A DNA stretch of 64,000 nucleotides. Source: Rhipidocladum racemiflorum. Taxonomy: Eukaryota; Streptophyta; Magnoliopsida; Poales; Poaceae. Position 1 is the first letter of the stretch. Each line of letters starts with the position of its first letter. A program made the translations under genes and the position numbers. The stretch covers positions 4,774,001-4,838,000 of the forward strand of contig CM070583.1 of NCBI GenBank assembly GCA_036346355.1, read 5' to 3'. Of this stretch, positions 10,300 to 21,621 are shown piece after piece. Below the pieces are notes generated by a model. It was not told where the DNA came from. It ran no database searches and saw only the letters and a list, made by a program, of their open reading frames with translations.

Positions 10300-13206
10300 T
10301 GTTATTTGGTGCTGCGTTGAGCATGAACATCATATCTGGATCTTGTTTAATGCGAGACGGTTATTCATTCAAGTCTGAGAACAATGGTTGTTCAATTTAT
10401 ATGAATAATATCTTTTATGGTCATGCACCGAGAAAAATGGTTTATTTATTTTGAATCTTGATAATAATAGTACACATGTTCATAATGTGAATGCCAAAAG
10501 AATTAAGTTGAATGATGATATTGCCGCATATATGTGGTATTGCTTTGCTTATGTCATATTGGTGTTAAACGCATGAAGAAGCTCCATTCGATGGACTACT
10601 AGAATCACTTGATTATGAATCATTTGAGACATGTGAACCATGCCTCATGGGCAAGATGACTAGAACCCCGTTTTCCGGTACAATGGAGCGGGCAACCGAC
10701 TTATTGGAAATCATACATACCGATGTGTGTGGTCCAATGAGTGTGTCACAGTGGTGGATATCGTTACTTGCGTTACTTTCACGGATGATTTGAGTAGATA
10801 TGGATATATTTACTTAATGAAACACAAGTCTGAAACATTTGAAAAGTTCAAAGAATTTCAGAGTGAAGTAGAAAATCATCGTAATAGAAAGATCAAATTT
10901 CTACGATCCGATCGTGGAGGAGAGTATCTTAGTTACGAGTTTGGCACACACATGAGACAATGTGGAATAGTTTCAAAACTCACTCTTGCTGGAACACCAC
11001 AACAGAATGGTGTATCCGAGCGTCGTAATCGTACTTTATTGGATATGGTTCGATCTATGATGTCCCTTACAGATTTGCCACTATCATTTTGGAGTCATGC
11101 ACTAGAAACAGCTGCATTCACTTTAAATAGGGCACCATCTAAATCCGTTGAAACGACACCGTATGAATTATGGTTTGGCAACAAACCTAAGCTGTCATTT
11201 CTAAAAGTTTGGGGATGCGATGTTTATGTGAAGAAACTTCAACCTGATAAACTCGAACCTAAAGCGGAAAAATGCGTCTTCATAGGATACCCTAAAGAAA
11301 CAATTGGGTACACCTTCTATCACAGATCCGAGGGCAAGGTTTTCGTTGCCAAGAATGGATCCTTTTTGGAGAAAGAGTTTCTCTCGAAAGGTGTGAGTAG
11401 TAGGAAGGTAGAACTCAACGAGGTTTTTGAACCTTCTCTTCATAGAATGGCAAGTACAGTAGCGCCGGAAGTTGTTTCAGAGTTGACTTCACCAGATGAA
11501 GAGGGAACTAATGATAAGGATCATGAAACTCCGAAAGAGAACACTACCGCACCTCGCAGGTCAATAAGAGCACGTAATGCTCCTGATTTTTATGTTTCTA
11601 CTATGAATGTCATGGTAATTGAGAATGATGACCCTGCGACGTATGATAAAACGATGATGAGCCCAGATTCCGACAAATGGCTAGAACCATGAAATCCGAA
11701 ATGGGATCCATGTATGAAATCCAAGTATGGACTTTGGTGGACCTACCCAATGACCGCAAGGCCGTTGAGAACAAATGGATTTTCAAAAAGAAAATAGACG
11801 CTGATGGTAATGTGACCGTCTATAAAGCTCGACTTGTCGCAAAGGGTTTTTGACAAATTCAAGGAGTTGACTACGATGAGACTTTCTCACCAGTAGCGAT
11901 GCTAAAGTCTGTTAGGATTATGTTAGCAATTGCTGCATTTTTCGATTATGAAATTTGGCAGATGGATGTAAAAACCGCGTTCCTTAATGGAAACATTGAG
12001 GAAGAGTTGTATATGATACAACCAAAAGGTTTTGTTGATCCTAAGGATGCTGATAAGGTATGCAAACTTCAGCGATCCATTTATGGACTGAAGCAAGCAT
12101 CACGAAGTTGGAATCTCTGTTTTGATGAGGTAATCAAAGGTTTTGGATTTGTCCAAACTTACGGAGAAGCTTGTATTTACAAGAAAGTGAGTGGGAGCTC
12201 TATAGCATTTCTGATATTATATGTGGATGACATATTGTTGATTGGAAATGATATAGAACTTTTGAAAAGCGTAAAAGATTACTTAAACAGTAAGTTTTCA
12301 ATGAAGGACCTTGGTGAAGCGGCGTATATTTTAGGCATCAAAATCTATAGAGATAGATCGAGACGCTTGATTGGGTTATCGTAAAGTACATACCTTGACA
12401 AGATTCTAAAGAAGTTTAGAATGGACGAAAGTAAGAAATGGTTCTTACCTATGTTGCAAGGCAAGACGTTGAGCAAGACTCAGAGTCCAGCTATAGCAGA
12501 AGATAGAGAAGTAATGAATAAGATTCCCTATCCTTCAGCCATAGGCTCTATCATGTATGCTATGTTGTGTACAAGACCGGATGTGGCACATGCTATTAGT
12601 TTGACTAGCAGGTACCAATCTGATCCAGGTTTGGAACACTGGACAGCGGTCAAGAATATCTTTAAGTACTTAAGAAAGAACTAAGGATATGTTTCTCATA
12701 TATGGTGGTGAAGAAGAGCTCGTCGCAAAATGTTACGTCGACGCTAGTTTCGACACTTATCCGGATGACTCTAAGTCACAAACCGGGTATATATTTTGAA
12801 ATGAATGGAGGAGCAGTGAGCTGGAGGAGTTCCAAGCAATCTGTGGTGGCGGGATCTTCAACAGAGGTGGAATATGTTGCTGCTTTGCCAAGCGTATGAG
12901 GAAGCGATTTGGATGAAGATGTTCATATCCGAACTGGGTGTGGTTCCGAGTGCGTTGGACCCAATGGTTATCTATTGTGACAACAATGGTGCCATAGCCA
13001 ATGCTAAAGAACCAAGGTCACACAAGAATTCCAAGCATATTAAGCGCCGGTTTCACTCCATTTGTGAACATGTCAAGGATGGCGATGTAAAGATTTGCAA
13101 AGTGCACACGGATCTGAATGTGGCAGACGCGTTGACTAAAGCTCTCCCAAGGGCAAAACATGATCAGCACCAGAACTCAATGGGTGTTAGATTCATCACA
13201 ATGTAA
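10300..13206 (+). pseudogene. copia pol remnant (integrase, RT, RNase H)
   Basis: Domains in copia order. GAG-pre-integrase lies near 10440-10690. The integrase core is in the longest open stretch, 10727-11692, with SDRGGEY and NGVSERR as parts of the D,D-35-E site. Reverse transcriptase follows: KARLVAKGF near 11825, stop TGA at ~11850, open 11899-12384, YVDD at 12220-12231. RNase H fragments extend to 13206. At least five stops or frameshifts separate the frames, so it cannot encode the polyprotein. The stop after KGF fits a CGA-to-TGA change. Lineage is judged from pol order, LTR start and the primer-binding site: Ty1/copia, Angela/BARE-like. Confidence 0.9.
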
Positions 13207-13228
13207 TCTAGATTATTGACTCTAGTGC

Positions 13229-13238
13229 AAGTGGGAGA
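13229..13238 (+). other. Polypurine tract of copia element
   Basis: AAGTGGGAGA lies immediately before the 3' LTR and would prime plus-strand DNA synthesis. Confidence 0.8.
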
Positions 13239-14824
13239 TCAAGGAATATGCCCGAGAGGCAATAATAAATTGTTTATTATCTTATTCCATGTTTATAATA
13301 GATGTTTATTTCTCATGCTAAAATTGTATTAACCGGAAACGTTGGTACATGTGTGTTTAATAAACAAAAAGGTTCCTAGTAAAGCCTCTCTTTTAAACTA
13401 GCTCGTTGATTAACTGATGATCAAGGTTTTCTGATCATGAACATTGGATGTTGTTAATAACGGGGTCACATTATTAGAAGAATGATGTGATGAACACACA
13501 CCCAAGTTGGTATAGCAAATTCGATCAAGTCATTAAAGTTTGTTGCTGTACTGAACATATACAAAATAGCTCTTTTCCTTAGACCATGAGATGATGTCAA
13601 TCACTAACTCCGGAAGAGTACTTTGATGACATCAAACGTCACTCCGTAACACGGTGACTATAAAGATGGATTTGGGTACTATGAAAGTATTAGTTGAGGC
13701 TCATGCATCAAGAGTGGGATTTGTCCATCCAGATGACGGAGAGATATACTCTGGACCCTCTCGGTGATATCACATTGACATCGCTTGCAAGCACGTGACT
13801 AGGTCACAAGAATGTCATATCACGGAACGAGTAAAGAGTACTTGTCGGTAACGGGATCAAACTAGGTATAGTTGATACCGATGATCGGATCCCGGATAAG
13901 TAATATATCGCGAGACAAAAGGAATTGGTTATGTTGTTTTTGGTTCACACGATCACTAGTTCATCGTTGAGTAAGTGGGAGTCATTATGGATCTCCAGAT
14001 CCCGCTGATGATTATTGATCAGAGAGGTGTCTTGATCATGTCCATTTTATTCACGAACCGTAGGGTGACACACTTAAGGTTCATCGATGCTTTTGAGTAG
14101 ATACGGAACACCGGAGAAAAGTTTGGACAGCACCGGAATAGTTTCGGGATATCGGAATAGTTCAAGGGGGTATGTGTTAATTTTTGTTAATTAAAAGGAT
14201 TAACAAATATTAAAATAACAAAAATAAAATTGTTTATTTATTGAATGGAGAGTCCATTCACATGAAGAGAATGGAGAGTCCATTCACATGAAGAAAATGA
14301 AAAGTCCATTCACATGAAGAGAATGGAGTGTCCATTCACATGGAGAGAGTGGAGAGTCCACTCGCTCCTATAAAAGGGAGGGTGGAGCTCCTCTCTCATG
14401 GACTAATAACCATGACCCTTTGGTTGGTCCTTTCTCCCTCCTCCTGCTGTTCCACCTTTCAGCGAGGCTTAAGCGGCCGCTGAAATAGTTTCTCCACCAC
14501 CACCACTAAGTCGTAGTGTTGTTGGAGTTTCCGTGGATCCTCTACTTCCGCCGCCTACCGGATCGAGGGATTGGAGGTCGTCGTTGTTCCGTACGTGTGA
14601 CCAAGTACGGAGGCGCTGCCGTTTGTGGCGCTCATCTTCGCGACTTTGAAGTCGGGCGTGTACCTCTACTTCAACCACGTTTGTTTGCGGGAATGTTATT
14701 CCCGCTTTCGGTCTACGAGGGTGAGTCCTTCTGAAACCGTTTACTTGCATCTCCTAGATATGATCTTGGTGTTTGGTTGCAATCGTAGGAAAATTTTTGT
14801 TTTTCCTTGCTTCGAAACCCATCA
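13239..14824 (+). repeat. 3' LTR of BARE/Angela-like copia element
   Basis: Matches the 5' LTR. It starts TCAAGG instead of TGAAGGG (second base changed) and ends CCCATCA. About 70 bp of extra length comes from a 30 bp tandem repeat at 14243-14362, with ~4 copies against ~2 in the 5' LTR. TATAAAAG is at 14369-14376. The right target duplication GATGC follows at 14825-14829. Confidence 0.93.
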
Positions 14825-14829
14825 GATGC

Positions 14830-17800
14830 ATCCCGATTTACAAATAGGACATGCATCTTGGTGATGATTTGAGTCTCTCCTTTCTGGTAAGATGGCTGAA
14901 AGTCTGATATTTATGGATATGTTGTGATGCTGTTGTTCTTTTTGACCCAATGGGTGGTTTGCTGTTAGAAATATTTTTAAATAGGGTTGACATACTCACT
15001 AGAAGCGCTATTGATTTCACCATTAGCTTAGTTGTCAAAATGGGGCTCAGGTGAGGAATTTATACCTTTTTAATTACATTTTTATTCTCAAAAGTTAGAA
15101 TGTGGCTGTTCAACTGATTCGCGCTTGATCCTCTCAGAAGTAGGCAAAATTGATTCATTGTTCAGTGATATTGGCATTCATTCATTTAGTTTCATGTTTT
15201 CGTGGTTTTCTCATTGGATATTCAGAGCTAATGTGATTACTATCTTCATAGGCTAGCTTGTGGGGATTTTGTTTCATAATTAGGATCGGATCTTTGCAGC
15301 TAACATGTTATGTGGTAAATTGAAGATTGCTGCTTATGTTTGTTTCTCCAAAGTTGGATCAGGTACTTGCATTTGACTGTAAATAGACCCATACTTGTTC
15401 TTCCTACTTACCCATGTAATTACCACCTCTGCATGCCAAAGCAGTTGTGCTTTTTGTAAACACCACCTCTTCATGCCAAAATTACTACTAATTTGCAGTC
15501 TTATATCACCCTTTTTGTAAACACCACCTCTTCATGCCAAAATTCCTACTAATTTGCAGTCTTATATCACCCCTTTTCCTTCTTTAAGGAAAGCATGTGG
15601 AGTGGCAACCAGGATGGATGCTAATGCCCATGACGACCACCCAAGTTTGTCATGTCTACAGTTTCCTCTGTGCTCTATTGCCCCCTTTGTAATCTTGTCC
15701 TTTTCCTTTATATAAATTGGATTAAAATGTAATTATGTGCATCTTTTGACCTGCAAGGATCATTTGCAATTCCATTGATCATACACACCCTATGAAATTT
15801 TAAGGCTTTAGCATTTTATTGCGTGGTTCTACATTTAGATGAAAATTCCATGTAATGCCTCTTTTGATTTGCATGTTTGTGTCTTGCTCTCAATTTATTC
15901 AATTAATTGTCTGAGCAGTAGAAGATTTGGTGCTTTGCACATATATTTTCATCCAATGAAAAGATTTAACACATGGGCCTTTAGATTTTATCTTCCATAC
16001 TTGGTTAGAGTAGCAAACTTGCAATGCTACTAATCAAAGAGTTTGCAACCTGAAGTGCAGACGCAAGTTCCAGTATTGTCTGGCTTAAAGAGAACACATG
16101 GTCATGTGCTTTAATTCTCATTTTACTGTTGTGTGAACAGATGCACTCCATCAAGGAAGTGATAAACAAGATGAAAACCTCTACGAGTAGTACATGTTAA
16201 TGTTCTCAAATGGAGGAATACTCCCATAATTTATGCATAAGCTTGAAAAAGTTTCATTGGCTATGCCAGTTCTTTCATACACCATATATTATGGAATGTT
16301 TCCATCCATTTAAAGCCAGAAAATTCTTATTGGTGTTTTCGTTTCTTCACCTCATTTTGACATATACCCTTACAATGTATACCTAGAACTAAGGAAGCCC
16401 AGAGTTGCTGGATAAATTAACCCACCATTTGTTACTTTTTTTTACCGACAATCTTGATATTCTTATGTTTCAGTATCAATAGTCAAGTGTACACTTCTCT
16501 TTAATAGTCAAGGGATTAAATTTCATTTTTGGGGAAATTATGCTCAGGGGGATGATCAACATGTCACAAGCCTTCCAGAAAGTATGTTTCATCATGCTGC
16601 TTGTATTGCAGCAATTTTGCCATTAGCTTTTTCTGGAATTTTATGTGATCTCAGCAGATTGAGATGGATCTGAATAATCCTCATTGCAAGGCTGAAAAAT
16701 GTTTTTTTTTGTTCTTATATGTTTGAGACTTTGAGATGACATGAGGGACAAGCTGGCAGCTTTGTTTGAATAATGCCTTTGAATACTTCATAGATTTTGT
16801 GAGCTTTGTATGGTGAAAAAATTTATTATGACTCGAAGGTAATAATCACTATGATGCATATGTCATAGTGTTGTAAACTTGGATTTGTTCTTTTGATCAA
16901 GTCAGGATGGAGTTGCCTTTAGAAGTTGCATGAATGCTTTAGAGAAGCTACCAGAAAAGTTGTTGAGTAAACAGGGGATTCTAAAACTCACTTGTCCGTA
17001 GTAAATTCACAACCTTAGCTACTTTGAAATTACCGACTAGAGTATGATGTGCACCGTGTATACTATCCTTTTAAACTAGAGATTTTGCAGCTGTAGATGA
17101 CTTTGCAGCAGTAACTAATATAATGACCTCTGCCCTTGTGTTAAGATGATTGTCAAATGTCAATGGTCTTGTGGGCTGTTTTATTCAGGCATGTAACTAT
17201 GGAGAACTCAATTAAATTTCCTTGTTTTTGATGGTATGAGGAACATGTAGGGGCAATCTATTTAAACTGTTGGTTTTAGGGTGTTTCTGAATAAAACTAC
17301 GAGCAACTGTTTTTCTAAAAATGGCTCTGTTGTAAGCTTCAATTGTTTTTCATCCCTATATCTTATTAGTGCCTACTGCCTTTATCTGCAGTCATGGATA
17401 CCCTTCTGAAACCAAACCTGAACAGTCAACTGTTGATATGCAGGACCTTGTATTCTTCTCATTTTAGTGAATGCTATGGCCATAATCGCATATTTGCACC
17501 CACTTATTCAGAGCTATCAAATACTGAATTCAAACATCACATTCTTGGAATTAGACAAGGAAACAAATGTTGGACGAAAATTAGGTGTGGGGAGTATTGG
17601 CTCATTCTCTTTGCTATTCTACAAAATTCTGAAACCTCGTTACATTGTTGCTCTTTTCACTGAACAGCTGCTGCATGAAATGCTTCAAACATGCTGGCCA
17701 AGTGTGGAAAACGGTGTCCTAACTGCTAGCAGTTAATCAGGTAAAGCTCAACCTCCAAGTCTGTGCACTTCTTCAATTAAGATAGTTGTTAAAGAATCAC

Positions 17801-18573
17801 CTTAGGCAAGCTTAACTACAGTGTTGTTCTGCAGCAATTCGAGATCTTGCACTGTCAATATAGTACTCTAGAACACCATCCAACTCCGTGCTGTGGCTGG
17901 CCTGTTTAGTTTTGTTTCCTTTTTTTCAGTTTACTAATAGCTGATTCTTCTTCTGGTAAACTATAGCAGAAGTATCGTGATCGACATCGTATTGTATTGA
18001 GTGGCCTGATCTTATTTGCGGCTTAATAGATTCTTTCCTATATTGGGTGGCCATAATTCATTGGCACTCATCACTCAAAAGATTCACTTATGTAACAAGT
18101 AGTTCAAAATTTGAAGTTAACTGAACTATTTTTAGCAAATGATAAACATTTTTTTATGTTGAATAAGATGGTTGCTTGCTGATTTGACCATCATTGTTGG
18201 TTTATCATTTGTAATGTGTTGAATGGGTTGCAACTTATAGTTCACTTCGAAAATTGTCAATAAAGGATATGATAGCATGCACTTTGCTGCCCTATATGTG
18301 TTCTTATCATTCGAGGAAAAGGGAAGTATGTTATAGTCTTGTTGTCGGATACTAGATATAAACCTAACATTGTTGGCAAAATAAGTCCTGTATGCATTTT
18401 CTCAATTGCAATGACCTGCAGTCTATTTGATTTCATTTCTTTACAAGCTTATACATATATGTTTTGTTAGATTTGTGCGTAAGAAAAAATCAATGTTAAG
18501 TGTAATTTGGGATCACATTTGGTTATATATGTCACTCTCTTTTGAGACTCCGTTGCAACGCACGGGCTACTTA
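14830..18573. other. Helitron interior, AT-rich, exon/intron-like, no identified gene
   Basis: ~3.7 kb AT-rich DNA whose texture resembles introns with small exon-like islands. The largest frame is an 89-codon ORF at 17467-17736 (start MNAMAIIAYL). It is identical in unit 2 (46531-46800) but has no recognised domain. It probably represents captured genic DNA or a non-coding transcript. The duplication is recent, so identity between units is not evidence of selection. Confidence 0.4.
15451..15572. repeat. 61 bp tandem duplication
   Basis: Two nearly identical 61 bp copies, each with 'tttttgtaaacaccacctct' and 'ctaatttgcagtcttatat', starting at 15451 and 15512. The same duplication is in unit 2 at 44515-44636. 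Confidence 0.9.
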
Positions 18574-18577
18574 CTAG
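18550..18577 (+). other. Helitron 3' terminus: hairpin plus CTAG
   Basis: CCGT...ACGG stem around TGCAACGC, then a short spacer and CTAG before T. This is the standard grass Helitron terminator arrangement. Confidence 0.85.
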
Positions 18578-18909
18578 TTCCAAAAAAAAGCTGAGCGGTG
18601 ATGGAAGCGAGGCGAGGGCGATTGGCTGCCGTTGCGAGATGGAGATGAAGATGCAAGAGGCGACGGGGGGAAAGAGAGACCGCCAGGGGAAAGGGGAAGC
18701 GGTGAGGATGAAGAAGAGAGATCCCAATGCAAAGGGGAGGAAGCGAGCGGCGGAAGAAAGGGCGGTCTGGGAGAGGAGGATGACGGAGGCGATGGATCCC
18801 AAGAACAACTGCGAGGAGGACAATAACACATTGGCCCGCGATGCTCATGTGTTCCGCGGTGGCTGGAACTTCCTATGGGCCGGCTTCTACGGTTCCTTCG
18901 ATGACACCA
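18578..18909 (+). pseudogene. Stranded DUF6598 exon 1 (unit 1)
   Basis: 18578-18638 is the right half of the split upstream region (ttcc...gctgagcggtg). The ATG at 18639 opens exon 1, about 90% similar to exon 1 of the intact gene: charged Lys/Arg/Glu-rich N-terminus, then DPKNNCEED and WNFLWAGFYGSFDDT. Exon 1 homology ends at 18909, the same point where the intact gene has its GTAAGT donor (here GTACTG). Exons 2 and 3 do not follow; copia DNA does. This is the 5' relic of a DUF6598 paralogue that was split by the Helitron and then cut off. Confidence 0.85.
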
Positions 18910-19259
18910 GTACTGTTTGGATGAGTGGTAATTTTTTTTGGGATTTAGTTTTGGGTCCTGCTGATATATCTTCTAGGGGTTACAAGTATTATGTAAGCTT
19001 CCTTGATGATTATTCTCATGTTGGCCATTCTACTATTGCTGGTTATTCTCGGTCCTTAAACTTCAAAAATATTTTATATGTTCCGACCATCAGCAAGCAC
19101 CTTCTTTCAGTCCATAAGTTTGTCTCTGACAATGATGTATTCTTTGAATTTCATCCCAACTTCTTCTGTGTAAAGGATCGGCAATCGAAGAAAATCCTCC
19201 TACAAGGGCAGTCTAAGAACGGCCTCTACCCAGTAGCTGAAGCTCAACTTCCTCATTAG
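18639..19259 (+). CDS. Chimeric ORF: DUF6598 exon 1 read through into copia
   Basis: A single 206-codon open frame. Residues 1-91 come from DUF6598 exon 1. Residues ~92-105 are junction sequence. Residues ~106-206 are copia pol pieces: a short integrase piece (GPADIS...DDYSH), then protease/pre-integrase sequence (ILYVPTISKHLLSVHKF). The copia pieces are out of normal order. The frame is identical in unit 2 (47702-48322). A natural start codon and open frame exist, but the split promoter lies 13 kb upstream of a Helitron. Expression is unproven, and it is more likely an accidental fusion than a gene. Confidence 0.35.
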   Translation: MEMKMQEATGGKRDRQGKGEAVRMKKRDPNAKGRKRAAEERAVWERRMTEAMDPKNNCEEDNNTLARDAHVFRGGWNFLWAGFYGSFDDTSTVWMSGNFFWDLVLGPADISSRGYKYYVSFLDDYSHVGHSTIAGYSRSLNFKNILYVPTISKHLLSVHKFVSDNDVFFEFHPNFFCVKDRQSKKILLQGQSKNGLYPVAEAQLPH

Positions 19260-21358
19260 TCCTTTTCTGTTGCCAAAGTTTCCAAGGAGCAATGGCATCA
19301 GAGATTAGGACATCCGGTGTCAGCTATCACGTAAGCCATTCTTTAGTCAAATAAATTAGGTTTTGAGTCAAATAAATTTGAGCATGTTTGTGATGCTTGT
19401 CAACAAGCAAAGATTCATTAGTTTCTTTATCATGCGTCAACACATGTCTCTACCTTTCCCCTTGAACTAGTTCACTCTGATGTGTGGGGTCCTGCTGACA
19501 TATCTTTTGGAGGTTACAAGTATTATGTAAGCTTCTTTGATGATTATAGTAAATTCACTTAGATCTATCTCCTCAAACAAAAGTCTAATGTTGCAAATGC
19601 ATTTGCTCAATTTTGTCATCATGTAGAATGTCTACTTGGTCACAAAAGTTGTGTAATGCAAACGGATTGGGGTGGCGAGTATCAAAGAATTCATAAATTC
19701 CTTAACAAGTTAGGAATAGTTCATCGAGTCTCATGTCCTCACACTCATCAGTAAAACGGAGCAGCTGAAAGGAAACACCGGCATATTGTGGAAACAGGCC
19801 TAGCTTTGTTAGCCCATTCCTCTTTACCAATTCGGTTTTGGGATGAAGCCTTTCTCGCTACTAATTATCTAATTAATCGACTGCCTAGTCGAGTCATTGA
19901 CAATGACACCTCTCTTCATTGACTCCTGAAAGTCCCTCCTAATAACTCATTTCTTAGAGTATTTAGTTGTGCATATTGGCCCCTTCTTCGACCATATCGA
20001 TAACATAAGATGGATTTTAGATCCTAGCAATGTGTGTTTTTGGGATAAAGTAACATGCACAAAGGTTACAAGTGTTTAGATAGATCATCTGGTCGAGTCT
20101 ACATCTCAAGGGATGTGATTTTTGATAAAACAGTGTTCCCTTATGCTTCCTCCCATGAAGCTAGTCCTTTTGCTCCAACAAATACAGAGGTCCCATCTTC
20201 CCTACCTCTCGTTGTTCCTGTCCACTGATGCTCCATTGTTTGTAACTAAACCAACATTAGTAGATGACTCAATAGAGGATCACATACCTTCAGTTTTAGA
20301 CTCTCTTAATGTGCCTGATAATTCTGTGCCCACTGAAGTTTCTTCTAGGTCACCATCACCGTCTAAACCTTCTTCGGCAAGAGAAGATACCAAGTCTTGT
20401 ACTCGTCTTCAGATCAATATTGTTCAGCCGAAGCAATGCACTGATGGCACTATTCGTTATCCAATTGTCAAACGGCGGCATATTGCATCTCTAGCTGAAA
20501 CTGTCGTGCCTTCCTCTCATCAGTAGGCCTTGCAATATCCTCACTGGAAGGTAGCCATGGATAATGAATATGCAGCACTAATAAAGAATAGAACATGGCA
20601 TCTTGTACCTTTTAAATCTGGGTGTAATCTCATTGATTCAAAGTGGGTCTTCAAAGTCAAACAAAGAGCTGATGGTACAGTGGAAAGGTACAAAGCCAGG
20701 TTGGTTGCCAAAGGTTTCAATCAACATGGCATTGATTATATTGACACTTTTCAGCTCTGTTGTAAAACCCACTACAATACGACTAATTACAGACTTGGCC
20801 GTTTCTCTGCGTTGGAGTCTGAGACAAATCGATGTGCAAAATTCTTTTCTGCATGGCATTCTCCAAGACGAAGTTTATATGAAGCAACCACTGGGATATA
20901 AGAGCAAGAAACATCCATAGCACATATGCAGACTTGACAAGGCATTGTATGGGTTGAAACAAGCTCCAAGAGCGTGGTATTCACTGCTAAGCTCAAAACT
21001 CTATGACCTTGGCTTTGTTTCTTCCAAAATAGACACCTCTCTATTTATACTTAACAACAATAGAGTTGTTGTTTATGTGCTAGTATATGTAGATGACATC
21101 ATTATTGCTAGTTCATCTCCTCATGCCACATAAATGCTTATTCAACAGCTAAATAGAGACTTTGCTATCAAAGATCTTGGGCAATTAAGTTATTTTCTGG
21201 GTATTGAGGCAGAGTTTGGAAGAAGTGGTGTTCTTCTTACTCAAAGGAAGTATATTCAAGATGTCTTACAAAAGGTCAGTATGCGACATTGTAAGCCTAT
21301 TTCTACACCAATGAGTTCAGCAGACATCGTCGAAAGATCAGGGGAAGTCACTGAATGA
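18954..21358 (+). pseudogene. Ale (Hopscotch/Retrofit)-type copia pol remnant
   Basis: Decayed copia body without LTRs. Seen in order: an integrase scrap (18954-19019), protease/pre-integrase (to 19259), WHQRLGHP zinc region (~19291), integrase core (~19440-19900, DWGGEY and NGAAERK with a stop between), RT (20530-21133: KARLVAKGFNQ, LKQAPRAWYS, YVDD at 21086-21097), and the start of the region before RNase H (21134-21358). Many stops fit C-to-T or G-to-A changes (for example CAA to TAA before NGAAERK). The 3' end and RNase H are missing. Confidence 0.88.
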
Positions 21359-21592
21359 GGCTTAAGTTTTCCTCTATAGGAGAATTGTGGGAGCACTATA
21401 GAACCTTACTCTAGATCAATCCTCTCCACTCGAGGTCCCTCTCTCTCTGGTGGTTTCGAGCTCAAGGGGCAAAAGGAGGTCAAGCCTCAAGGTGTGGAGC
21501 AGCTTCATTAAGTCCTAGACAAGCTCCAAGGTTGGTGGAATCAAACCCTAGATCAATCTATTTAGTTTGGAGCTCTAAACCCTAGTTCTTCC

Positions 21593-21621
21593 TTCTCTCT
21601 CTCTCTCTCTCTCTCTCTCTT
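21593..21621. repeat. (CT)n microsatellite
   Basis: Pure CT run, longer in unit 2 (50658-50688). Confidence 0.95.

Larger units (their letters stand above)
5334..18577. mobile_element. Helitron in a DUF6598 promoter, with nested copia element
   Basis: The 5' end is TCTAAACTAATAAAA. The 3' end has the CCGTTGCAACGCACGGG hairpin followed by TACTTACTAG (CTAG at 18574-18577). Insertion is between A (5333) and T (18578). The intact gene at 25682/25683 preserves the empty site, reading gcaaata directly into ttcc. Removing the nested copia (6590-14829) leaves ~5.0 kb, matching the unit-2 copy (41018-47640 minus its solo LTR). No Rep/helicase gene was seen, so the element is non-autonomous. It carries a GC-rich gene-like piece near its 5' end. 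Confidence 0.82.

Noticed and set aside
17394..17736. Two overlapping ~89-codon ORFs proposed as a gene
   Set aside because: No domain, AT-rich surroundings and no clear splice context. Identity between units only reflects recent duplication. Kept only as a note in the Helitron interior.
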